A DNA stretch of 6,591 nucleotides from Actinomycetota bacterium. Lineage in GTDB: Bacteria > Actinomycetota > Acidimicrobiia > Acidimicrobiales > JAFATL01. The stretch lies in NCBI GenBank assembly GCA_019243975.1, contig JAFATL010000406.1:1-6591 (forward strand), written 5' to 3'. Below are positions 1 through 5,122 of this stretch, piece by piece. The position numbers and the translations under genes were made by a program. Under the pieces are notes generated by a model, which was not told the origin of the DNA, ran no database searches, and saw only the letters and a list, made by a program, of their open reading frames with translations. How positions within the stretch are numbered: the stretch's first letter is position 1; every line of letters begins with the position of its first letter.

Positions 1-47
1 TGGCCGAGCAGGAGCTCGGTGCCGATCGCCACGACCTCACACTTCAC
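1..47 (-). CDS. cinA: CinA-family protein, N-terminal fragment
   Basis: Only the first 15 complete codons lie in the window; the gene continues past the left edge. Read on the minus strand from GTG at 47-45 the translation is MKCEVVAIGTELLLG. This matches the very conserved start of CinA proteins, whose first domain has the MoaB/Mog-like molybdopterin-binding fold (the GTELL stretch lies in its first strand and loop). Family knowledge: CinA proteins are cytosolic, and many carry a C-terminal nicotinamide-nucleotide amidase domain used in NAD recycling. That domain cannot be seen here. A GGGAAGG ribosome binding site ends 6 nt before the GTG. The start overlaps the end of pgsA by 11 bp, so translational coupling is likely. 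The order rimO-pgsA-cinA is a familiar actinobacterial arrangement and supports the call. Confidence 0.78.
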   Translation of the reverse strand, partial: MKCEVVAIGTELLLG

Positions 48-615
48 GGGCGACCTTCCCGGAGTCGAGGATGTACTGGGCGCCGCTCACGACGGTGAGC
101 GCGACCGCGGCCCACAGGAACGAGTTGGCGACGACGCGGTGGTGCGCTGTCCAAGGCAGGAGCGCGAACCCGACGGCAAACGACTGCACCACGGTCTTCA
201 ACTTGGCCAGCGGCCGGGCCGGCACGCTGACGCCGCGGCGCCCGACCGCGCTGCGGTACGCGCTGATCCCCACCTCGCGGACGCCGATGATCACCACCGG
301 CAGCCACCAGAACAGACCTTTGACGACGAGCGACACCATCGCTCCCAGCACGAGCACCTTGTCGGCCAGCGGGTCGAGGAACGCGCCCGAGCGAGTGGTG
401 CCGTGGCGGCGCGCCAGGTACCCGTCGACGCCGTCGGTGCCGGCCAGGGCGATCCACGCGCCGACCGAAGGCCACGACGCGCCCCGGGCGATGATGAGCG
501 CCAGCATGAACGGCGTCACCAGCACGCGGGCGATGGTCACCGCGTTGGCGGGGGTGGCCAGCGCTGAAGGGCCGTAACCCTTCTCGGGCTGAGTCGGGAA
601 GCTCTCGGTGGTCAC
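37..615 (-). CDS. pgsA: CDP-diacylglycerol--glycerol-3-phosphate 3-phosphatidyltransferase
   Basis: This integral membrane enzyme of 192 residues belongs to the CDP-alcohol phosphatidyltransferase family. By family it condenses CDP-diacylglycerol with glycerol-3-phosphate to phosphatidylglycerophosphate, the first committed step to phosphatidylglycerol and cardiolipin. The signature is present: D61-x2-D64-G65-x2-A68-R69 ... G77-x3-D81-x3-D85, which binds the metal and the CDP moiety. The spacing between A-R and G is 7 residues, one less than the usual 8. Hydrophobic stretches near residues 24-43, 86-112, 145-157 and 164-183 fit membrane helices, and the length is normal for PgsA. The GTG start lies 4 bp after the rimO stop, with GGAAG further upstream inside rimO. 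The gene runs 11 bp into cinA. Other family members (such as PgsA-like paralogues using other alcohols) are less likely because of the FLDPLADK segment and the rimO-cinA context. Confidence 0.9.
   Translation of the reverse strand: MTTESFPTQPEKGYGPSALATPANAVTIARVLVTPFMLALIIARGASWPSVGAWIALAGTDGVDGYLARRHGTTRSGAFLDPLADKVLVLGAMVSLVVKGLFWWLPVVIIGVREVGISAYRSAVGRRGVSVPARPLAKLKTVVQSFAVGFALLPWTAHHRVVANSFLWAAVALTVVSGAQYILDSGKVAREV
54..60 (-). promoter_or_regulatory. Ribosome binding site of cinA inside the pgsA 3' end
   Basis: The minus strand reads GGGAAGG followed by a 6-nt spacer and GTG at 47-45. It is a clear purine-rich Shine-Dalgarno site. It lies inside the last codons of pgsA and fixes the cinA start upstream of the pgsA stop, so the two genes overlap. 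Confidence 0.65.
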
Positions 616-619
616 CGGC

Positions 620-1846
620 TCAGGCCGCTTCCAGATCGGGGCCGGCGGCCCCGGTGATCGTCACGGTGGCGACCGTACCCACTGCCAGCGACGCAGGCAC
701 GGTCACGATGCCGTCGATCTCGGGTGCCTCGCGGTGCCCACGGCCCACGCCCGGGGCATCGACGAGGACGTCGTACTGCGAACCGACGAGCGCATCCCGT
801 CGCGACGCGGTGATCGCGTCCTGGAGCTCGCCGAGTTCCTTGAGCCGCTCGGCCACCAGCGAGGGGTCGACCTGCCCGTCGAGATCAACGGCATAGGTGC
901 CGTCCTCGGGCGAGAAGGCGAAGAACCCCGCCCAGTCGAGCTGCGCCTCCTCGATGAACGACAGCAACTGGTCGTGGTCGTCCTCGGTCTCGCCCGGATA
1001 GCCGACGATGAACGACGACCGGAACGCGGCGTCCGGACAGCGCGAGCGGATGGTCTCGATGCGCTCGAGGAAGCGGGCCCCGTCGCCCCACCGCCGCATT
1101 CGCTGGACAAGCGGACGGGACACGTGCTGGAGCGAGAGGTCGAAGTACGGAACGCCGGTGGCGCCGATCACGTCGATCAGACCGTCGGTGAGGCTGGAGG
1201 GATACAGGTAGAGGAGACGAGTCCGCGGCACCCGGGCCGACACCGCCTCGACCAGCGGCATGATCGCTCCCCGGTCGCCGAGGTCGGAGCCGTAGGACGC
1301 CAGGTCCTGGGCCACGAGGACGATCTCCTGGGCGCCGAGGGCATCGACCTCCTCGAGGATCACGTCGAGCGGGCGCGACCGCTGCTTGCCGCGGAACGAC
1401 GGGATCGCACAGAACCCGCACACCCGGTCACACCCTTCGGCCACCTTGACGTAGGCCCAGGGCGCGGTGGCCGGTGGGCGGGCCAGGTTCAACAAGTCGA
1501 AAGAGGGGACGGGCTTCTTGCCGAGCGTCACGGGCACGCCGAAGCCGGCCACGAGGTCGGCCTCGGGCAGCGACTCGGCCAGCTCGTCGCCGTACCGCTC
1601 GGCGAGGCACCCGGTCACGACGAGCCGAGCGCCGTCGCGCCGTGCGTCCGACAGGCTCAGCACGGTGTCGATCGACTCCTGGCGCGCCGCGTCGATGAAC
1701 GCGCACGTGTTGACGACGACGAGGTCGGCGTCCTCGGGCGAGTCGGCCGGTGCATACCCGTCCGCGACCAAGGTGCCGACGAGCTTGTCGGAGTCCACCT
1801 GGTTCTTCGGACAGCCGAGAGTCTCGACCCAATACCGCTGCGGCAC
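620..1846 (-). CDS. rimO: Ribosomal protein uS12 methylthiotransferase RimO
   Basis: A 408-residue radical-SAM methylthiotransferase. By family it adds a methylthio group to the beta carbon of a conserved aspartate of ribosomal protein S12, using two [4Fe-4S] clusters and S-adenosylmethionine. The N-terminal MTTase domain (about 1-110) has its three cluster cysteines C12 (TLGCPKN), C48 (VNTCAF) and C80 (TGC). The radical-SAM domain (about 130-340) has C139-x3-C143-x2-C146. VAQD (178-181), FDLSLQH (235-241) and GYPGETEDD (282-290) fit the family. A TRAM domain occupies about 345-402, including APEIDG. The AEGCDRVCGFC context and the short overall length favour RimO over MiaB (tRNA). The GTG start is chosen because the conserved VETLGCPKNQVDSD block begins seven residues later, and because a -10 box sits exactly 6 bp upstream with no Shine-Dalgarno site. 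It is the first gene of the operon with pgsA and cinA. Confidence 0.93.
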   Translation of the reverse strand: MPQRYWVETLGCPKNQVDSDKLVGTLVADGYAPADSPEDADLVVVNTCAFIDAARQESIDTVLSLSDARRDGARLVVTGCLAERYGDELAESLPEADLVAGFGVPVTLGKKPVPSFDLLNLARPPATAPWAYVKVAEGCDRVCGFCAIPSFRGKQRSRPLDVILEEVDALGAQEIVLVAQDLASYGSDLGDRGAIMPLVEAVSARVPRTRLLYLYPSSLTDGLIDVIGATGVPYFDLSLQHVSRPLVQRMRRWGDGARFLERIETIRSRCPDAAFRSSFIVGYPGETEDDHDQLLSFIEEAQLDWAGFFAFSPEDGTYAVDLDGQVDPSLVAERLKELGELQDAITASRRDALVGSQYDVLVDAPGVGRGHREAPEIDGIVTVPASLAVGTVATVTITGAAGPDLEAA

Positions 1847-1852
1847 CCGAAC

Positions 1853-1858
1853 AGGTTA
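1853..1858 (-). promoter_or_regulatory. -10 box of a probable leaderless rimO promoter
   Basis: On the minus strand the hexamer TAACCT (TAnnnT type) is followed by GTTCGG and then the rimO GTG. The last T lies 7 nt from the G of GTG, the usual distance from a -10 box to the transcription start, so the mRNA probably starts at the start codon. No purine-rich ribosome site is present. The -35 region is weak: GGGACG at 1883-1878 shares the central GAC of TTGACA at a 19-bp spacing. This is inferred from sequence only. Confidence 0.5.
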
Positions 1859-1871
1859 CGGGGTTTCTCCC

Positions 1872-1877
1872 TAGGAT
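1872..1877 (+). promoter_or_regulatory. -10 box of a probable leaderless promoter for the 1884 gene
   Basis: TAGGAT (TAnnnT) is followed by CGTCCC and then GTG at 1884. The geometry is the same as on the rimO side: 6 bp between hexamer and start codon, and no Shine-Dalgarno site. A weak -35 candidate is CGAACA at 1848-1853 (ACA shared with TTGACA, 18-bp spacing). It overlaps the opposing -10 box, so the two promoters probably compete for polymerase. Confidence 0.5.
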
Positions 1878-1883
1878 CGTCCC

Positions 1884-2303
1884 GTGGCCGACCTCCCCGA
1901 TGGCGACGAGGTTCCCGAGCCTGCGCCCCGGCCGCCCCGCATCGACGGCGCCCTGATGCTCTCATTCGGGGCCGTCCACCCGGGCCGGGAGGCGCTGGCG
2001 GTCGAGGTGTTCACCGAGGTGTCGCGTTATCTCGGAAAGCTGCTCGGCGACGACGTCATCAGCAGCTTCGAGCCCTACTTCTTCGCCGACGGCCAGCTCG
2101 CGGACGTGAGCGGCTTCTTCATCGTGCAAGGCATGCGGGAGCGCCTCGACGAGCTGCGACGCGACGAGGGCTTCACCCGGCTCGTGCTGCGGGCCGGGGC
2201 GGCCACCCAGAACATGCGCGTGCACACGCTCGTCGCCGGGTCCGAAGCGGGCCGCCTGGTCAACCTGTTCCGCGAGGTGCGTACCGAGCTCGGCCTCATC
2301 TAG
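1884..2303 (+). CDS. Small uncharacterised protein, possible alpha/beta-barrel fold
   Basis: I do not recognise a named family. The 139-residue product has a Pro/Asp/Glu-rich, probably disordered N-terminus (1-20). The ordered part alternates by eye: strand ALMLSFGAVHPG (23-34), a long helix (35-55), strands around 60-68 and 77-82, a helix (83-104), strand MRVHTLVAG (111-119) and a last helix (120-136). This pattern resembles the small alpha+beta, ferredoxin-like or dimeric-barrel proteins. There is no signal peptide, membrane segment, metal motif or obvious catalytic residue, so it is probably cytosolic. Coding potential is convincing: sensible composition, GC-rich third positions, and flanking signals at both ends. 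The GTG start is supported by the -10 box 6 bp upstream; M25 would be a later alternative that cuts off only the low-complexity tail. The stop codon lies inside an inverted repeat. The gene is divergent from rimO, a position that hints at co-conservation but gives no function. Confidence 0.75.
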   Translation: MADLPDGDEVPEPAPRPPRIDGALMLSFGAVHPGREALAVEVFTEVSRYLGKLLGDDVISSFEPYFFADGQLADVSGFFIVQGMRERLDELRRDEGFTRLVLRAGAATQNMRVHTLVAGSEAGRLVNLFREVRTELGLI

Positions 2304-2315
2304 GTAGATGAGGCC
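2292..2315 (+). terminator. Perfect hairpin across the stop codon of the 1884 gene
   Basis: GGCCTCATCTA (2292-2302) is exactly reverse-complemented by TAGATGAGGCC (2305-2315) with only GG between. In RNA this would be about a 9-bp stem with a 6-nt loop. The loop contains the UAG stop (2301-2303). No T-run follows, so it would be a tailless terminator or a 3'-end stabilising hairpin. It separates the small gene from the downstream decarboxylase gene. Confidence 0.5.
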
Positions 2316-2331
2316 CAGCACTTGCATAGAG

Positions 2332-2395
2332 CCGGCGGGTGGGGCCCCTCAGGGGTGCCCGCCGGAGCGAGCGCAGGGCGAAGCCCGAAGCGAGC
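2332..2395. repeat. GC-rich palindromic block upstream of the ThDP enzyme gene
   Basis: An imperfect 34-bp palindrome has perfect outer arms CCGGCGGG (2332-2339) and CCCGCCGG (2358-2365) and an inner CCCC-TCA-GGGG (2345-2355). It is followed by GGGC-GAA-GCCC (2376-2386), flanked by two copies of GCGAG (2367-2371 and 2390-2394). The block fills almost the whole gap before the GTG at 2400 and would fold strongly in the 5' leader. The style is that of small dispersed intergenic repeats (REP-like) in GC-rich genomes. A single copy is visible here, so a repeat family is only inferred. Confidence 0.4.
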
Positions 2396-2399
2396 CAAT

Positions 2400-4022
2400 G
2401 TGAAAGGCAGCGAGGTCCTCTTCGAGGTGCTGGCGACCGAGGGCGTCACCCACGCCTTCGGCAACCCCGGTACGACCGAGCTTCCGTTCGTCGACGCCTT
2501 GGTCGAACACCCCGAGCTCCACTACGTGCTGGCGCTGCAGGAGGCGACCGCCGTCGCCATGGCCGACGGCTACGCGCAGGCGACAGGCAAGCCGGCGTTC
2601 CTCAACCTGCACACCTCGGCCGGGCTCGGGAATGCCATCGGCAACCTCACCAACGCGCAGGTCGCCAACACGCCGCTCGTCGTGACCGCCGGCCAGCAGG
2701 ACCTCCGCCACATCGCGACCGAGCCGATGTTGTCGGGCGACCTGGTCGGCCTGGCCCGACCGGTGTCGAAGTGGGCCGAGGAGGTACGCACCGTCGACGA
2801 ACTCGCGGTGATGTTGCGGCGCGCCTTCCACGACGCGGCGGCACCACCGGGCGGTCCGGTGTTCGTGTCGATCCCCATGAACGTGCTCGACGAGGAGACG
2901 GCGACACCCGTGCCCGCACCGTCGCGGGTGCGGGCCGCCGAGGTTCCGGACGCCGCCGTGCTCGAGCAGCTGGCCGACCTGCTGGTTTCGACTCCCCCGG
3001 ACCGGCTCGCCCTCGTGCTGGCCGACGAGGTGGGCCATGCGGTCGACGAGATCCTCGCCGTCGCCGACACCATTGGTGCGCCCGTCTTCGGTGCACCGCT
3101 GCACGCCACGCTGGTGTTCCTGCCCCGTCACCCGCTGTGGCGCGGTCCGCTCCCGCCCGCCGCCGCTCGCATCAACCAGGCTCTGGCGGGCTTTGACCGC
3201 GTGTTCGCCATCGGACGGCGGCCGTTCATGGTGTACCCGTACACACCCGGCCCGGCGGTGCCGCCAACGGTCGAGCTCCTCCACCTGTCGGCCGACGCGG
3301 GCGAGCCCGGTCGCACCTGGCCTGTCACCCTCGGCGCCGTGGGCGACGCCAAGGCGACGCTCGCGGCCCTCCTTCCACTCGTCCGCGAGCGCATCGGCAA
3401 CCCGCGCCCCGCGCCGGAGGCGCGGCCCGACCAACTCGAGGACAAGGCGCGCCAGCGCTACGCCGACGTGCCGATGCACCCGATGGCCGCCGCCCACGCC
3501 TTGGTGCGCGCTTTGCCCGACAACGCGGTCGTCGTCGACGAGGCGATCACGACCGGCACCTACGTCCGCGGTTTCCACCACCCGGCCCGCCCCGGCACGT
3601 ATTTCTTCTGCCGCGGCGGCGGGCTCGGGTGGGGCATGCCGGCGGCCCTCGGCGTGTCGCTCGGTTACGACAAGGCGCCGGTGCTGTGCGTCGTCGGGGA
3701 CGGCTCGGCCATGTACTCGCCCCAGGCGCTGTGGACGGCCGCCCGCGAACAACTCCCCGTCGTGTTCGCCGTCGTCAACAACCGCCAGTACCTCATCCTC
3801 AAGAACAACCTGCGCCAGCGGGCCGGCGCCAGCGCGCAGTCGGGCCGCTACGTCGCCATGGACCTCGTCGAGCCGCCGATCGACTACCTCGCCTTGGCCC
3901 GCTCCATGGGCGTCGAGGCCACCCTCGTCGAGAAAGCCGACGACGTCTCCGACGCGGTGAGCGCCGCATGGGACGCGGGCCGCCCCCACCTGTTGGAACT
4001 GCCGATCTCGTCGCCCGAGTGA
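2400..4022 (+). CDS. ThDP-dependent decarboxylase, benzoylformate decarboxylase-like
   Basis: A 540-residue enzyme of the pyruvate-decarboxylase/acetolactate-synthase superfamily. The three usual domains can be seen: ThDP pyrimidine-binding (about 3-165), central (about 185-335) and ThDP pyrophosphate-binding (about 355-535). The cofactor-activating glutamate is E48 (ALQEA). The Mg-diphosphate motif runs from GDGS (433-436) to NN (460-461). Similarity to Pseudomonas benzoylformate decarboxylase is close around FGNPG (20-24), NLH (69-71), TAGQQ (96-100) and RHPLWRG (243-249). Its two catalytic histidines correspond to H71 and H244. The substrate-binding Ser26 of that enzyme is T25 here, so the 2-keto acid (aryl-glyoxylate type or other) is uncertain. 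There is no FAD-site evidence or quinone-binding tail. GTG at 2400 is chosen because the family N-terminus (GSEVLFEVLATEGV) begins right there; starting at TTG 2322 would translate the palindromic block. No clear Shine-Dalgarno site is seen. Confidence 0.85.
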   Translation: MKGSEVLFEVLATEGVTHAFGNPGTTELPFVDALVEHPELHYVLALQEATAVAMADGYAQATGKPAFLNLHTSAGLGNAIGNLTNAQVANTPLVVTAGQQDLRHIATEPMLSGDLVGLARPVSKWAEEVRTVDELAVMLRRAFHDAAAPPGGPVFVSIPMNVLDEETATPVPAPSRVRAAEVPDAAVLEQLADLLVSTPPDRLALVLADEVGHAVDEILAVADTIGAPVFGAPLHATLVFLPRHPLWRGPLPPAAARINQALAGFDRVFAIGRRPFMVYPYTPGPAVPPTVELLHLSADAGEPGRTWPVTLGAVGDAKATLAALLPLVRERIGNPRPAPEARPDQLEDKARQRYADVPMHPMAAAHALVRALPDNAVVVDEAITTGTYVRGFHHPARPGTYFFCRGGGLGWGMPAALGVSLGYDKAPVLCVVGDGSAMYSPQALWTAAREQLPVVFAVVNNRQYLILKNNLRQRAGASAQSGRYVAMDLVEPPIDYLALARSMGVEATLVEKADDVSDAVSAAWDAGRPHLLELPISSPE

Positions 4023-4029
4023 GCTCCAC

Positions 4030-4080
4030 GTCCAAGTGGCGATAGAGGGGCGTAAAACGCCCCTCTATCGCCTCCTGGAC
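4030..4080. terminator. Bidirectional terminator between convergent genes
   Basis: GGCGATAGAGGGGCG (4038-4052) and CGCCCCTCTATCGCC (4058-4072) form a perfect 15-bp stem with loop TAAAA. After a 3/3 internal loop an outer 5-bp stem (GTCCA 4030-4034, TGGAC 4076-4080) extends it. It lies between the stop at 4022 (plus strand) and the stop at 4089 (minus strand), so it can serve both. Neither side has a U-tract, as is common for hairpin terminators in high-GC actinobacteria. Confidence 0.85.
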
Positions 4081-4088
4081 AGGTGGGG

Positions 4089-5027
4089 TCAGTTGTACGC
4101 GAGCGTGAGGCCCGGGCGGGGCCAGTCGACCGCGAGCAGTCGTCCGGTGGCCGACAGGGTGATGAACGCCGTCTGCATGTCGTCGCCGCCCCAGCAGATG
4201 TTGGTGACGAGCGGGTCGAAGGCCTCGGCCGGGATGTCGTTGCGCTCGACGTCACCGGTCGGCGACACGACCGTGATGCCGCCCTCGGCCAGGGTGGCCA
4301 CGCACACGTTGCCGTTGGCCTCGACGCCCAACGAGTCGAAGAGCGCGTGGCCCGGTAGCCGGCACAGGCGGTTCCCACCCGGCGGCACCACGCCAGTCGT
4401 GTCGGCCACGCCGGGCGCGGTGACCGCCCAGGCAGTGAGCGTGCACGCGTGCGTCTCGGCCACGTAGAGGGTGTCGCCGGACGGCGACAGCCCGATGCCA
4501 TTGGGGGCGTCCATCGGGAACAACACCTCGCGGATCGACGAGCCGTCGGTCGACGCGTAGTACACGGCGCCGCGATCGCGGTCGCGCAGGCGCACCTTGC
4601 CGTGGTCGGTGAACCAGAACCCGCCGGCGGTGTCGAACACGATGTCGTTCGGGCCCTTGAGCTGCACGCCGTCGCACTCGGTGTAGATAGTCTCGAAGTC
4701 GCCGGTTTCGAGGTCGACGCGCTGGATGCTGCCGCCCGTGTAGTCGTCGGGCTGGGTGACGCCGTGGGGCCCGAACGGCAGCAGCATGCCGCCCAGGTCG
4801 GTCCAGGCGAAGCCGCCGTCGTTGCAGACGTAGAGCTTCCCGTCCGGCCCGATGGCCGCGCCGTTGGGGCCGCCGCCGACGTGGGCCACGACATCCTTCT
4901 TGCCGTCCGGCCACACGCGCGTGATGTTCCCGGACTCGATCTCGACCACCACGACGCTGCCGTCGGGCAGCGCCACCGGCCCCTCGGGGAACCGCAGTCC
5001 CTCGGTGATGATGCGCGGGTTCTTCAT
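4089..5027 (-). CDS. SMP-30/gluconolactonase/LRE family protein
   Basis: A 312-residue six-bladed beta-propeller of the SMP-30/regucalcin/gluconolactonase family. By family it hydrolyses sugar or other lactones with a divalent metal. Repeated blade signatures are visible: FPEGPVALPDG (13-23), GPNGAAIGPDGKLYV (53-67), GPNDIVFDTAGGFWFTD (125-141), APNGIGLSPSGDTLYVAE (174-191) and DSLGVEANGNVCVA (231-244). Metal ligands expected from the family correspond to E15, N176 and D231, with N127 as a substrate-site asparagine; all are present. There is no signal peptide, so it should be cytosolic. ATG at 5027 is chosen because the conserved first strand (GLRFPEGP) follows at once; upstream in-frame codons are Arg/Ala-rich and unlike the family. 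No Shine-Dalgarno site precedes it. A weak TACGCA hexamer sits 6 bp upstream, which could make it leaderless. It converges with the ThDP enzyme gene and diverges from the hydrolase gene. The real substrate cannot be told from sequence. Confidence 0.87.
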   Translation of the reverse strand: MKNPRIITEGLRFPEGPVALPDGSVVVVEIESGNITRVWPDGKKDVVAHVGGGPNGAAIGPDGKLYVCNDGGFAWTDLGGMLLPFGPHGVTQPDDYTGGSIQRVDLETGDFETIYTECDGVQLKGPNDIVFDTAGGFWFTDHGKVRLRDRDRGAVYYASTDGSSIREVLFPMDAPNGIGLSPSGDTLYVAETHACTLTAWAVTAPGVADTTGVVPPGGNRLCRLPGHALFDSLGVEANGNVCVATLAEGGITVVSPTGDVERNDIPAEAFDPLVTNICWGGDDMQTAFITLSATGRLLAVDWPRPGLTLAYN

Positions 5028-5036
5028 GCCGAATGC

Positions 5037-5063
5037 GTAGCGCGCAAAGCGAGGGTGCGCTAC
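5037..5063. promoter_or_regulatory. Operator-like inverted repeat in a divergent intergenic region
   Basis: GTAGCGC (5037-5043) and GCGCTAC (5057-5063) are perfect inverted arms with a 13-bp spacer. Extending inward gives 9-bp arms with one mismatch. The centre is 23 bp upstream of the SMP-30 ATG, over the place where its promoter should lie, and 73 bp upstream of the hydrolase ATG. Such a dyad could bind a dimeric repressor controlling one or both genes. No regulator gene is in the window. Confidence 0.35.
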
Positions 5064-5087
5064 CGCCCGGCGCTGAGCCACGACACG

Positions 5088-5108
5088 CGGCCGGGTTCAC
5101 CCCGGTCG
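5088..5108 (+). promoter_or_regulatory. Hairpin just upstream of the hydrolase ribosome binding site
   Basis: An 8-bp stem (5088-5095 with 5101-5108, one G-U pair) closes a 5-nt loop TTCAC. It ends 3 nt before the purine-rich ribosome site. It may only reflect GC richness, but its position could affect translation initiation of the downstream gene. Confidence 0.25.
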
Positions 5109-5111
5109 GCA

Positions 5112-5119
5112 AAGGGAAG
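5112..5119 (+). promoter_or_regulatory. Ribosome binding site deciding the hydrolase start
   Basis: AAGGGAAG lies just before ATG at 5123; the AAGGG core is 6 nt away. It is the only clear Shine-Dalgarno site in this gap. It selects the ATG at 5123 over the upstream in-frame ATG at 5033, which lies in the intergenic dyad region. Confidence 0.55.
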
Positions 5120-5122
5120 TTG

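Noticed and set aside
71..577. Plus-strand open frames antisense to pgsA
   Set aside because: pgsA carries the complete CDP-alcohol transferase signature on the minus strand; the plus-strand frames show no motif or start signal.
608..2311. Plus-strand open frame of 567 codons antisense to rimO
   Set aside because: It is complementary to rimO, whose cluster cysteines and domains are unmistakable, and then overlaps the small 1884 gene in another frame. Its product is Arg/Gly/His-rich, typical of shadow frames in high-GC DNA.
2322..2399. N-terminal extension of the ThDP enzyme from TTG at 2322
   Set aside because: It would translate the palindromic block into a Gly/Pro/Ser-rich stretch unlike the family, and the conserved N-terminus begins at GTG 2400.
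2349..3989. Minus-strand open frame of 546 codons antisense to the ThDP enzyme
   Set aside because: It mirrors a clearly recognisable enzyme on the other strand, has no domain motifs of its own, and has shadow-frame composition.
3884..4894. Minus-strand open frame overlapping the SMP-30 gene and the ThDP gene end
   Set aside because: It crosses the strong terminator hairpin, and its Ser/Arg/Thr/Pro-rich product has no motifs. The SMP-30 frame explains the region.
5028..5081. Upstream start for the SMP-30 protein (18 extra residues)
   Set aside because: The extra residues are Arg/Ala-rich, cover the intergenic dyad, and have no homology to the family start; ATG 5027 fits better.
5033..5122. 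Upstream start of the hydrolase at ATG 5033
   Set aside because: It would extend 30 residues through the divergent promoter region, and only the ATG at 5123 has a good ribosome site.
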